A stretch of DNA of 64,000 nt from Saccharofermentans sp. (GTDB taxonomy: Bacteria > Bacillota > Clostridia > Saccharofermentanales > Saccharofermentanaceae). This document shows, in pieces, positions 52,006 to 60,013 of this stretch. Within the stretch, counting starts at the first letter, position 1. Each line of letters opens with the position of its first letter. The notes beneath the pieces were generated by a model. That model was not told where the DNA came from. It worked only from the letters and a program-made list of their open reading frames with translations, and made no database searches. A program made the position numbers and the translations under genes. The stretch covers positions 19,338 through 83,337 of the forward strand of contig JAKSRJ010000006.1 in the NCBI GenBank assembly GCA_024403715.1, given 5' to 3'.

Positions 52006-53211
52006 TTATTTGTTAGTAGTGGAAAGCTTAACTTTAAATGCTGTACCTCTCTTCATGGAATTGATCAAAATTGTGGCGCCAATTAAAAGCAATGAGAACA
52101 AGAGCTGAATCAAAGCGCACTCAATAACTTTAGCTGATGAATACTCAAACTGATTAGCAATCATGCCGTTTACATAAGAGTACCAGTAGTGAGGAATGAA
52201 TCTTGATACTACAAGAAGCTTTTCATCCATGAACCACATTGGAACGAACAAACCACCTAAGAATGCGCATGCCATACCTACAACATTAATTACCATGGAG
52301 AAAACATTTTCTGCTATATCAAATGCTGTAATAAGGATTGCAAAGGAAGATGCTACAAGTGTACCCATAAATGTGTTGAGATAAACAGCCCAACCATAAT
52401 TCTTGAGGAACTCTGTGCCCCAACCAATACAAGTGATAACGATGCTAATAAAAAACCACATAATGAATGCGAATGTTGCTAGGCCCAGGAAACTACTCAA
52501 CGTCCTTACTATCTTACGATTAGGTGAGATATCGATTCTGTCAGAGAGTTCTTTCTTAGAAGAAATCATAATTACCACACCGCAGGACATAGCAAGTATA
52601 CCCATAGCGCAGAACATATAGTACTGACATCCGTTATAAATCATTATTGCTACTAAGTCAGATGAATCATTAGTCTCTTCACTACTGTAGATAGTAACCT
52701 CAGTCTTATCAAGAAGACTATCCATCGTAAGGCTTGCTGCCTCCGAAGGGGTCTTGCCAATATTTATATACTGTCTATAAAGGCCAATATACATATTAAT
52801 CTGGTTATTGATAGCATATGTCTGCCAGGAACCATCAATGCCTGAATAGTACGCTATATCACCAGCACCATTGCCATCTAATACACTCTCTTCAAAGCCT
52901 GCAGGAATTGTCATCTGATAGTTTTCAACTCTGAAGTAAACCTGCTCAGCAACAGACTTCTCACTCATGCCTGATACATCAGTCATTGTATTATTACTAC
53001 TAAGATAATCTATAAGTGAACGGCTTAAATCAGAATCATCAAAATCTGTATAAGCGATGTTAAAAGAAGACTCTTCAAAGTTAACATCATTAGATAATCC
53101 ACCACTTTGAGAGAACATAATAGCGAGCATTACGATAAGGATTACGGTATAAATAACCATTCCCTGCCAGTGTCTCTTAAGAAGTCTCCAGAAATTATTA
53201 TAAAGATGCAT
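52006..53211 (-). CDS. ABC-2 type exporter permease (LnrN/M-like)
   Basis: A 401-residue permease: an N-terminal membrane helix (GMVIYTVILIVMLAIMF, ~17-33), a ~150-residue external region, then five membrane helices (~190-385), the plan of ABC2_membrane_3 proteins. The element SSKKELSDRIDISPNRKIVR is a conserved cytoplasmic loop also seen in its partner. It would form a heterodimer with the permease encoded immediately upstream (14-base overlap). Confidence 0.9.
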   Translation of the reverse strand: MHLYNNFWRLLKRHWQGMVIYTVILIVMLAIMFSQSGGLSNDVNFEESSFNIAYTDFDDSDLSRSLIDYLSSNNTMTDVSGMSEKSVAEQVYFRVENYQMTIPAGFEESVLDGNGAGDIAYYSGIDGSWQTYAINNQINMYIGLYRQYINIGKTPSEAASLTMDSLLDKTEVTIYSSEETNDSSDLVAIMIYNGCQYYMFCAMGILAMSCGVVIMISSKKELSDRIDISPNRKIVRTLSSFLGLATFAFIMWFFISIVITCIGWGTEFLKNYGWAVYLNTFMGTLVASSFAILITAFDIAENVFSMVINVVGMACAFLGGLFVPMWFMDEKLLVVSRFIPHYWYSYVNGMIANQFEYSSAKVIECALIQLLFSLLLIGATILINSMKRGTAFKVKLSTTNK

Positions 53212-54373
53212 AACTGTTTCTCCTCATATATACCGCGGACAATACCATGAATACAATTGCCGCTACCAAAATCTTTGCCATAGCTACATAGAAATCGCTC
53301 AAATCCTTAGCATAAGTAAGATCAAAAAGTGCGAAATTCATTATAGTTGCAGGGTTAATATCATTAAGAATTGGAGCATTCTTCTCAAGAATTGCTGGCA
53401 TCTGGTTGTACATCTCACCGCTTAAGAATACGAGCAACATGATAAAGCCCCAAGACTTGTTACTACGGTCCTTAGTAGAACCCTTCTGAAGCATAGCGAT
53501 GAATGAACCAAAAGCTATCGTGAAGAAATTACCTATAACGATAAAAAGTGCGATATTTCCAACTTCAGAAGTCATCGGTATGCCCATTACATATTTCGCT
53601 ATTAAGAATAATATCGCTGTAATAGCGCTGCATGGTATTAAGTTCGCGATTACTTCAGATGCAACGATAGAGATTTTACGCTTAGGTGATATGTTGATTC
53701 TCTTCGCTACCTCAGATGCATCTGCTCTTACACTAGTTACAAGCTCGATACCAACCTGGAAGTTAAACATCATACCCATAACAATTGTTGTATAAAAATA
53801 CCAGTCGTATGTATCGATATCATTCTTATAGACATTAGATTCATATGCTGTGTACTCGATATCTGAAGACAATTCTTCAACAAGAGAAGGAATCATTTCA
53901 GGATTTGTAAAAGCAGCTTCGTAGATTAAGTGATACTGATTAAGGAAAGTATCTGTAAGCTGTCTTAATACAACGATATGAGCTTCATCACGGCCTGCAT
54001 AAAATGCTTTATCAACAACAATCTCGATATCATCTTCAGTTACATGGAAATATGCGTTAATAACCTGATCGTCGACTGTTGTCTCATCGGCAAAAAGCGC
54101 TTCAGCTTCTTCTATAGTTTTAACATCATCAACATAGATCAAAAGTGGCTCATCGCCTTCGCTTAAAGCTTCTACCGTCTCTATAAAGTAATCTCCAAGC
54201 ATTCCTTCGTCATCTACTACTACAGCTACCTTAATAGGATCGATGCATATCTCCTGATCATAAAGCCCGGCAAAAGCGACTCTGAAGAGGCACATCAATG
54301 CGAAAGGAAAAAGAAACGACCAGAAGTAGAACTGCTTATTACGAACGGCCTTCAAAAGTGACTTTGAAAACAT
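53198..54373 (-). CDS. ABC-2 type exporter permease (LnrM/N-like)
   Basis: A 391-residue permease with the same layout as its partner: a helix at ~18-35 (WSFLFPFALMCLFRVAF), an external region (~40-185) and five later helices. The cytoplasmic loop ASEVAKRINISPKRKISIVA matches the equivalent one in the neighbouring permease, which suggests origin by duplication. Starts 12 bases after the ATPase gene. Confidence 0.9.
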   Translation of the reverse strand: MFSKSLLKAVRNKQFYFWSFLFPFALMCLFRVAFAGLYDQEICIDPIKVAVVVDDEGMLGDYFIETVEALSEGDEPLLIYVDDVKTIEEAEALFADETTVDDQVINAYFHVTEDDIEIVVDKAFYAGRDEAHIVVLRQLTDTFLNQYHLIYEAAFTNPEMIPSLVEELSSDIEYTAYESNVYKNDIDTYDWYFYTTIVMGMMFNFQVGIELVTSVRADASEVAKRINISPKRKISIVASEVIANLIPCSAITAILFLIAKYVMGIPMTSEVGNIALFIVIGNFFTIAFGSFIAMLQKGSTKDRSNKSWGFIMLLVFLSGEMYNQMPAILEKNAPILNDINPATIMNFALFDLTYAKDLSDFYVAMAKILVAAIVFMVLSAVYMRRNSYASL

Positions 54374-54385
54374 TTTCTTCCCTCC

Positions 54386-55327
54386 TTAGCCTTCATCCCT
54401 GAGCTGCTTACCTGTAAGCTCTAAGAATACGTCATTAAGTGAAGGCTGAACTGAGTAAATCTGCTGTACTTCGTAGCCTTCCTTCTCGAGCAAAGACATA
54501 ACTTTAACAATGTTACTCTTACCTGCTGCCTCGACTTTAAGTGTTTTTCCCTGGTAATTTGCTGTAAGTACATCATTATCCATCTTCAAAGTATCAACTA
54601 CCTTAGGATCAAGACCTATAACCTCAGCTGTAACTATCTCGTTCTTCTTAATCATTCTCTTAATCTCTGGGATAGTACCACTGGCAATTACCTGACCCTT
54701 ATCAAGAATCGAAAGTCTAGTGCAAAGCTGCTCAATCTCTTCCATATAGTGGCTTGTATAGATAATTGTCGCGCCATTTTTATTAAGCTCTAAGATACCT
54801 TCCAAAATCTTATTACGGCTTTGTGGGTCAACTGCTACTGTAGGCTCATCGAAGAAAATAATCTTAGGCTTATGAGCGATACCGCAGGCTATATTAAGTC
54901 TTCTCTTAAGACCACCAGATAATTTCTTAGGTCTAAAATTCTCAAATTCCTTAATTCCTACGAATTCGATAGCCTCATCAACATACTGCTTACGTGTTGC
55001 CTTATCCTTGATGTAGAGGCCACAGAAGAAATCAATATTCTCTCTTACTGTAAGCTCTTCGTACACTGCCATATCCTGAGGAACCACACCAATCTTTGAC
55101 TTAATGTCGTAACTTGCCGGTGTCATCTTCTTACCCATGATTGTTACTTCGCCGCCATCATACTGAAGAAGAGATAACATGCAGTTAATTGCTGTAGACT
55201 TACCAGAACCGTTAGGTCCAAGAAGGCCGAACACTTCGCCTTCCATAATATTTAAATTCAGGTGATCAAGAGCAATTAGCTCCTTATATCTTTTAACTAG
55301 GTTTTCTACCTTAATAATCTCGGACAT
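54386..55327 (-). CDS. ABC exporter ATP-binding protein (LnrL/DrrA-like)
   Basis: A 313-residue ATPase of the drug and lipid exporter class. Walker A is GLLGPNGSGKSTAIN, the Q-loop lies in IGVVPQDMAVYEELTV, the signature is KLSGGLKRRLNIACG, Walker B is PKIIFFDEPTVAVDPQSR and the H-loop YTSHYMEE. A ~90-residue C-terminal domain (~225-313), ending SVQPSLNDVFLELTGKQLRDEG, is characteristic of DrrA/CcmA-type subunits. First gene of the exporter and two-component operon. Known relatives expel linearmycin, daunorubicin or bacitracin-like compounds; the substrate here is not known. Confidence 0.94.
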   Translation of the reverse strand: MSEIIKVENLVKRYKELIALDHLNLNIMEGEVFGLLGPNGSGKSTAINCMLSLLQYDGGEVTIMGKKMTPASYDIKSKIGVVPQDMAVYEELTVRENIDFFCGLYIKDKATRKQYVDEAIEFVGIKEFENFRPKKLSGGLKRRLNIACGIAHKPKIIFFDEPTVAVDPQSRNKILEGILELNKNGATIIYTSHYMEEIEQLCTRLSILDKGQVIASGTIPEIKRMIKKNEIVTAEVIGLDPKVVDTLKMDNDVLTANYQGKTLKVEAAGKSNIVKVMSLLEKEGYEVQQIYSVQPSLNDVFLELTGKQLRDEG

Positions 55328-55357
55328 AAAAATAGCCTCCTTCGTTCTTATGACCCT

Positions 55358-55386
55358 ATTATGCGATTTTGCACTTCGGGAAATAA
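55358..55386 (-). promoter_or_regulatory. Possible promoter of the exporter operon
   Basis: Minus strand TTATTT (55386-55381), 17 bases, CATAAT (55363-55358). The -35 is poor, as expected for a promoter that needs an activator. RNA would start near 55350, and GGAGG precedes the ATPase ATG at 55327. Confidence 0.4.
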
Positions 55387-55408
55387 GTAGAAGGAGTCAC
55401 TATTTGGT

Positions 55409-55422
55409 GTGACAATTGTCAC
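55409..55422. promoter_or_regulatory. Palindromic operator candidate for the exporter operon
   Basis: GTGACAATTGTCAC is a perfect 14-base palindrome about 23 bases upstream of the putative -35, with a further half-site AGTCAC at 55395-55400. Its place suits a response-regulator activation site. It also lies seven bases after the riboflavin transporter stop codon but lacks a T-run, so it is not a good terminator. Confidence 0.5.
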
Positions 55423-55428
55423 TTTAAA

Positions 55429-56061
55429 TTATTCGTGTGTCTTATTGTAAGTTGTATTAATAAGCTTGGAGATTGGCTTATAAACCCAGAATGTGAAAAA
55501 GGATACAACTAAGCCCTTAAACAAATTAAATGGTAAAAAGCCCCAGAGCATAAGGCTCATCTTACTTGTGATGTGAGAATTAACTGCAGCACACATACCG
55601 ATAATCGCTTCGAGAGGGAAACCTAACACAGAGCCATAAAGAGGAATAGTAACGTAGTAGTTAAATGGAACTGCAATAATACCAAGTACTGCTGTAGCAA
55701 TTAACATAGCAGCGATAGCACCCTTTCTTGTTCTGTGCTTCTCGTAGATAAAACCTGCAGTAAATACAAAAATACTACCTGTAATGAAGTTAGATACTTC
55801 ACCAATACCAGCTGTACCTGTAGCAGGAAGGTGAATCAAGTTCTTCAATAACTCGATTACGATACCGTAAACAGGGCCTAAAGCAAATGAGCCAACAAGT
55901 ACAGGAAGTTCAGAGAAGTCGAACTTCAAAAATGGTGGCATAAATGGAAGTGCAACTTCTAAGTACATAAATACAACAGCCATAGCTGCGAAGATTGCTG
56001 TGCACGCGATTTTACGTGCAGTGATACGGTTGTTCTTGGAATCTTTGGTCAAATCTGACAT
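55429..56061 (-). CDS. ribU: Riboflavin transporter, ECF S component
   Basis: A 210-residue membrane protein with six helices. It begins after a polar N-terminus with ITARKIACTAIFAAMAVVF, contains LPFMPPFLKFDFSELPVLVGSFALGP and ELLKNLIHLPATGTAGIGEVSNF, hallmarks of RibU, and would bind riboflavin for an energy-coupling-factor transporter whose EcfAAT module is elsewhere. I placed the start at ATG 56061, since the longer frame's ATG lies inside the conserved 3' end of the FMN riboswitch. The riboswitch directly upstream confirms the substrate class. Confidence 0.95.
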   Translation of the reverse strand: MSDLTKDSKNNRITARKIACTAIFAAMAVVFMYLEVALPFMPPFLKFDFSELPVLVGSFALGPVYGIVIELLKNLIHLPATGTAGIGEVSNFITGSIFVFTAGFIYEKHRTRKGAIAAMLIATAVLGIIAVPFNYYVTIPLYGSVLGFPLEAIIGMCAAVNSHITSKMSLMLWGFLPFNLFKGLVVSFFTFWVYKPISKLINTTYNKTHE

Positions 56062-56082
56062 AAAAATATCGTCTCCTTTCAT

Positions 56083-56213
56083 CCGGACTCTAACCGTCGG
56101 CCGCGAAATCTCATCGCGTCAGTCCCGTCATAAGTATTTACGGGAGTTGCGGGCTTACCATAGACTATTGCTTCTGGAACACCGCCGGTGGGGAATTACA
56201 CCCCGCCTTGGAT
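56083..56213 (-). promoter_or_regulatory. FMN riboswitch (RFN element)
   Basis: Minus strand contains the conserved RFN blocks in order: GGGGTGTAATTCCCCACCGG with CGGTG, then AGCCCGC, then GCGGCCGACGG and finally AGAGTCCGGATGAAAGGAG. The last block runs straight into the ribosome binding region (AAAGGAG) of ribU, with no terminator between, so control of translation initiation by FMN is the most likely mode. Confidence 0.93.
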
Positions 56214-56223
56214 TCTTGTGGTG

Positions 56224-56232
56224 ATTATATCA
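56224..56232 (-). promoter_or_regulatory. Extended -10 promoter of ribU
   Basis: Minus strand TGATATAAT (56232-56224), an extended -10, lies about ten bases before the first paired bases of the riboswitch. No strong -35 is seen. Confidence 0.55.
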
Positions 56233-56260
56233 GCTTTTCTAATAAATAGCTATTCTCACA

Positions 56261-56290
56261 TTAAAACGCCCAGGAAATCCTGGGCGCTCG
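56261..56290 (-). terminator. Terminator of the Ala-rich coiled-coil gene
   Basis: Minus strand hairpin CGCCCAGGA/TCCTGGGCG (56286-56267) with a minimal loop, followed by TTTTAATG. It lies 30 bases after the stop codon. Confidence 0.82.
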
Positions 56291-56316
56291 ATTTACTTTT
56301 AATAAACAAAGACAAC

Positions 56317-57567
56317 TTATTCTGCTTTTGTCTCTTCAGCAGCTGCAGCCTTAGCAGCATCCTCAGCAGCATACTTTGCACGAAGTTCAGCCTTAGCAGC
56401 AGCGTTCTTAGCCTCTTCCTCAGCAAGTGCAGCAGCAGCTTTAGCTTCCTCTTCTGCTTTACGAGCAGCAGCCATAGCTTCTTCTGCTCTCTTAAGAGCT
56501 TCTTCTGCTCTCTTTGCAGCAGCTTCAGCAGCAGCCTTAGCCTCTGCTTCTGCCTTCTCAGCATTAATTCTAGCCTCTTCTTCCTCAAGATTCTTCTGAG
56601 CGATATCAAAAGCTTCCTGAGCTTTAACTGTAGCCGCCTTAGCCTCATCAGCCTTAGTAGATGTTGAAGCAGCAAGTTCCTCAGCATGTGTGCAGGAATT
56701 CTTAGCTTCTTCCTCAAACTCTTCAGCAGCCTTACGAGCCTTCTCCTCTGCTCTCTTAGCAGTAAATCTAGCATCCTGCTCTGTCTTCTTCTGAGCAGCA
56801 ATCTTAGCAGCTTCATTTGCCTTATCAGCAGCTGCAGCAGCTGCTGCGGCAGCCTCATTTGCAAGTGCCTGTAAATTCTCAGCCTCACTCAAAGCAGCCT
56901 TGTACTCATCTTCTGCAAGAGTAGCAGCCTCATTAGCAGCTTCTTCAGACTTAATAGCAGCAAGTCTAACTTCCTCAGACTTCTGAACTGCCAAACGAGC
57001 ATCTTCAGCCTTCTTAGCAGCACTCTCAGCTTCCTTGATAGCTCTCTCTTCCTTAGACTTAGCAAGATCAAGCTCCTTCTTAGCTGTCTGAGCAGCTAGC
57101 TGAGCTGGGCTCTTAGGCTGGAACTTATTAGCAGCTGGATTAGAAACAGTAGCAGGCTTAGATGTAACATTTGATGAATTAGAAGCAGTTGCAGCAGGTC
57201 TTACTGGTGCCTTCTTATCTTCTGCATTAGCTGCAGCTACAGCCTGAGCACGATTAATAGATGCTGATGGTGGTCTTTTAATAGGTGGACGAAGACCTAC
57301 AGGAGGTCTTGACTCTTCCTTCTTCTCTTCAGCAGGCTTATCGTTACTACGGTTTGCTTCCATAGCCCGGCGAGCTTCCTGCTGAGCTCTTGCTGCTTCA
57401 GCTCTCTCACGAGCATAATTAGCAGCTGGATTATTAACTACAGCCTGAGCAATATTACGTGGAGACGCATTAGCACTATTATTTGCTGATGGTGTGCTAA
57501 CTCCCTCTGTAGCGATAGCCAAATTGTCAGACTTACCTCTCATCATTTGATTGAGAAAATTTGCCAT
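56317..57567 (-). CDS. Ala/Glu/Lys-rich coiled-coil protein of unknown function
   Basis: A 416-residue cytoplasmic protein; ATG 57567 is preferred to one nine bases upstream because GAAGGGG is properly spaced. A short unique N-terminus (MANFLNQMMRGKSDNLAIAT) and a low-complexity Asn/Ala/Pro-rich stretch (~20-145) precede some 270 residues of nearly uninterrupted helix with Ala, Glu and Lys. One Cys occurs (KNSCTHAEE). No membrane segment or enzyme motif. The composition recalls TolA-like or cytoskeletal rods, but similarity based on composition is not evidence of homology. Strong promoter at 57628-57655 and its own terminator: a single-gene unit. Confidence 0.7.
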   Translation of the reverse strand: MANFLNQMMRGKSDNLAIATEGVSTPSANNSANASPRNIAQAVVNNPAANYARERAEAARAQQEARRAMEANRSNDKPAEEKKEESRPPVGLRPPIKRPPSASINRAQAVAAANAEDKKAPVRPAATASNSSNVTSKPATVSNPAANKFQPKSPAQLAAQTAKKELDLAKSKEERAIKEAESAAKKAEDARLAVQKSEEVRLAAIKSEEAANEAATLAEDEYKAALSEAENLQALANEAAAAAAAAADKANEAAKIAAQKKTEQDARFTAKRAEEKARKAAEEFEEEAKNSCTHAEELAASTSTKADEAKAATVKAQEAFDIAQKNLEEEEARINAEKAEAEAKAAAEAAAKRAEEALKRAEEAMAAARKAEEEAKAAAALAEEEAKNAAAKAELRAKYAAEDAAKAAAAEETKAE

Positions 57568-57627
57568 GTCTATCATTCCCCTTCATACCTGAAATTACTT
57601 CAGAAGTAAATTTAATATGATAAGTAG

Positions 57628-57655
57628 ATTATATATTGTTAACAAAAAATTTCAA
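57628..57655 (-). promoter_or_regulatory. Promoter of the coiled-coil gene
   Basis: Minus strand TTGAAA (57655-57650), 16-base spacer, TATAAT (57633-57628). The spacer holds the palindrome TTGTTAACAA (57636-57645). RNA start near 57621. Confidence 0.65.
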
Positions 57656-57748
57656 GATTATATAAATGCTTTAAAGTGATTTGAACAAAATCACCTTCAT
57701 GAGTGTTAAAATTGTGTTAATTGTGCGTTTATGAAGATTGGAGGTCTT

Positions 57749-58018
57749 ATGTATTTCGTTCCAGAGGGTACTAATAAGTGTGGTTTTTACGAATGCCGTG
57801 AGTGTAATTATAGATTTTTAAGCCTTAATACTCTCCCTAGAATTGCATGTCCTCTTTGTGAGCAAGATATTTGTTATGAGATTGGCCCTGACGAATCAAT
57901 CGAAGACCTGCTCGAGACTTCAGATTTGAAAGAAATTATAGAAGGCGAAGATGACGTAAAACGCCTAGATCAACTCTTGTCCTGTGCTTATCAAGATGAC
58001 GATGAATCCTGGATTTGA
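57749..58018 (+). CDS. Small zinc-ribbon protein
   Basis: An 89-residue acidic protein. Four cysteines in CGFYECRECNYRF and CPLCEQDIC (two or three CxxC pairs) suggest a rubredoxin-like zinc ribbon in the first 50 residues, followed by an acidic helical tail (ESIEDLLETSDLKEIIEGED). ATG 57749 has GGAGG four bases upstream; an in-frame ATG 18 bases earlier has no ribosome site. It precedes the hydrogenase gene by 29 bases and is probably co-transcribed. I do not recognise the family. Confidence 0.72.
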   Translation: MYFVPEGTNKCGFYECRECNYRFLSLNTLPRIACPLCEQDICYEIGPDESIEDLLETSDLKEIIEGEDDVKRLDQLLSCAYQDDDESWI

Positions 58019-58047
58019 TGATTAATACACCATAAGGAGACCTATTA

Positions 58048-59571
58048 ATGCGAGGAATTTACACTTCTGTAACTGACATCAAGAAGAGAGTTTATGCTGA
58101 GGTTGCAAGATTATCTTACGACTATGAAGATGGCAACCTAAAGCAGATGGATGAAATTCCTTATCGAGTTATCCCGGGTGAGGTTTCCCAGTATCGTGAG
58201 AGTGTATTTTTGGAGCGAGCTATCGTTCGTGAGCAAATGAGACTTGCGATGGGTCTTAATTTGAGATCTTTCTCAGAACATGCTCCGGTTTTACAAGGCG
58301 CAGAGGAATGTGTTAAGCCAGAAAAGTATTACCAGCCACCTCTTATCAATATCATCAAGTTCGCGTGCCACAAGTGTCCTGATAATGTCGTAAGAGTAAC
58401 AGACTCCTGCCAAGGATGCCTCGCTCACCCATGTAAGGAAATCTGTCCTACAGGTGCGATTACCTTTGAGGGTGGCAAATCTCGTATCGATGAAAGTAAG
58501 TGCGTTAAGTGTGGTAAATGTATTAAAGTTTGTCCTTATAACGCTATCATGAAGCTTGAGCGCCCTTGTGCCAAGGTATGTGGTATGAAGGCAATTTCTT
58601 CTGATGAATATGGCCGCGCTGAGATTAACTATGATATGTGTGTATCATGCGGTATGTGTCTTGCACACTGTCCTTTTGGAGCTATTGCAGACAAGGCTCA
58701 GATTTTCCAGCTTATACAAGCAATTAAAAGTGATACTCCAGTTTATGCTGCTATTGCACCTGCTGTTTCTAACCAGTTCGGTAAAAACATGACTCCAGGT
58801 AAGCTTAGAACAGCTTTTAAAAAACTTGGGTTCGAAGATATTTTGGAAGTAGCTATCGGTGCTGATCTCTGTACTATTTCTGAAGCACGTGACTTTGTTA
58901 ATGAGGTGCCTGAGAAACTTAACTTTATGGGTACATCATGCTGTCCTGCATGGGCTTCGATGGCAAAGAAACTATTCCCTGAAATGAAAGATAATATCTC
59001 CATGGCCTTAACCCCAATGGTACTTACAGGACGTCTCCTTAAGAAGATGCATCCTGGTGCTAAGGTTGCATTTATTGGACCATGCGCTGCTAAAAAGCTT
59101 GAAGCTAGTAGAACCAGCGTTAGAAGTGATATCGACTTCGTGTTAACTTTCGAAGAAGTGCTAGGTATGTTCGAAGCTAAGAATGTAAATTTTGAAGAGC
59201 TCGAAGAATCCGAAGTAATGCATGGTGCTAGCGCTGATGGCAGAGGCTTTGCTATGAGTGGTGGCGTTGCGCAAGCTGTTGTTAATTGCATTGAAGAAAT
59301 GTATCCAGAATATGGTCCTGTTAAGGTAGAAAAAGCAAACGGACTAGCTGAATGCCGTAAGATGTTAACTCTTGCTAAGGCTGGAAAGTACAACGGATAT
59401 CTTCTTGAAGGCATGGCTTGTCCTGGTGGATGTATTGCAGGCGCAGGAACACTGGCTCCAGTAGATGCGACAATCAAGGATATTAACGATCATAAGAACA
59501 AGTCTACTATCAAGCGTGCTTTGCAAAGCGATTATCAGACTATGCTTGATATCTTAGAAGAAAAGTCTTAA
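58048..59571 (+). CDS. Group B-type monomeric [FeFe] hydrogenase
   Basis: A 507-residue enzyme expected to interconvert protons and H2, or to sense H2. The N-terminal region (~1-100) is specific to this group. Ferredoxin-like cluster motifs follow: CQGCLAHPCKEICPTGAI, CVKCGKCIKVCPYNAI and CVSCGMCLAHCPFGAI. The H-cluster domain carries P1 TSCCPAWASMAKK, P2 GPCAAKKLEAS and P3 EGMACPGGCIAGAG, which supply all four cluster cysteines. Ala in TSCCPAW and the GPCAAKK form of P2 agree with group B rather than the well-studied group A. HydEFG maturases are not in the window. AAGGAG precedes the ATG. Confidence 0.9.
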   Translation: MRGIYTSVTDIKKRVYAEVARLSYDYEDGNLKQMDEIPYRVIPGEVSQYRESVFLERAIVREQMRLAMGLNLRSFSEHAPVLQGAEECVKPEKYYQPPLINIIKFACHKCPDNVVRVTDSCQGCLAHPCKEICPTGAITFEGGKSRIDESKCVKCGKCIKVCPYNAIMKLERPCAKVCGMKAISSDEYGRAEINYDMCVSCGMCLAHCPFGAIADKAQIFQLIQAIKSDTPVYAAIAPAVSNQFGKNMTPGKLRTAFKKLGFEDILEVAIGADLCTISEARDFVNEVPEKLNFMGTSCCPAWASMAKKLFPEMKDNISMALTPMVLTGRLLKKMHPGAKVAFIGPCAAKKLEASRTSVRSDIDFVLTFEEVLGMFEAKNVNFEELEESEVMHGASADGRGFAMSGGVAQAVVNCIEEMYPEYGPVKVEKANGLAECRKMLTLAKAGKYNGYLLEGMACPGGCIAGAGTLAPVDATIKDINDHKNKSTIKRALQSDYQTMLDILEEKS

Positions 59572-59587
59572 ATCTGATTCAAACCAT

Positions 59588-60013
59588 ATTAATAATTCAA
59601 TAGTTGTTTTCTATTACTCACAAGCTGGTCACACAGAGAGAATCGCGAGGCTAGTGGCCTTTGAGCTTAATTGTGAGTTAGAGCCTATTAGTATTGGCAG
59701 AAAACTTCAGCATAAAGTTGAAAACTACGGGCGAATAGTCTTAGGGATTCCGATCTATAGTACCGGTGTGCATGATGATTTTAAAGAATTCCTTTTCAGG
59801 CACGATTGGCGTGGAATTAGAATCTGGCCATTCTATACATCAGGAGGAATATATCGATATTCGCTACATGGACTTGGCAAGATGTGCCCAGGAGCACGAA
59901 TAGAACGAGAATTAATTATTGTGTTTGGCAAAACTATAACTAGAATAATCAAATGCGATTCAGTTTCTTCTTGGTGCTCAATAATTCGTAGCAAAGAAGT
60001 GCTACTAAGATAA
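59588..60013 (+). CDS. Flavodoxin-like protein with no standard start codon
   Basis: The frame reads IVVFYYSQAGHTERIARLVA from 59600, a flavodoxin beta1 strand and FMN-phosphate loop. VLGIPIYSTGVHDDFKEFL and TSGGIYRYSLHGLGKMCPGA follow, giving about 138 residues, a normal short-chain length. No ATG, GTG or TTG lies between the in-frame stop at 59555 and the conserved loop; the first canonical start is GTG 59654, inside helix 1. Initiation at ATT 59588 or ATA 59600, or a recently damaged start, are the options, so the given start is tentative. The 3' end overlaps the convergent Lgt-like gene by 65 bases. It follows the hydrogenase and could serve as its electron carrier. Confidence 0.6.
   Translation: MNNSIVVFYYSQAGHTERIARLVAFELNCELEPISIGRKLQHKVENYGRIVLGIPIYSTGVHDDFKEFLFRHDWRGIRIWPFYTSGGIYRYSLHGLGKMCPGARIERELIIVFGKTITRIIKCDSVSSWCSIIRSKEVLLR

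Noticed and set aside
56256..56888. Minus-strand open frame rich in Leu and Arg
   Set aside because: A frame shadow of the Ala/Glu/Lys-rich coiled-coil gene; low-complexity codons leave other frames open.
57636..57645. Rex-type site TTGTTAACAA
   Set aside because: Too short for a full Rex box (TTGTTAA-N4-TTAACAA) and placed in the promoter of the coiled-coil gene, not of the hydrogenase.
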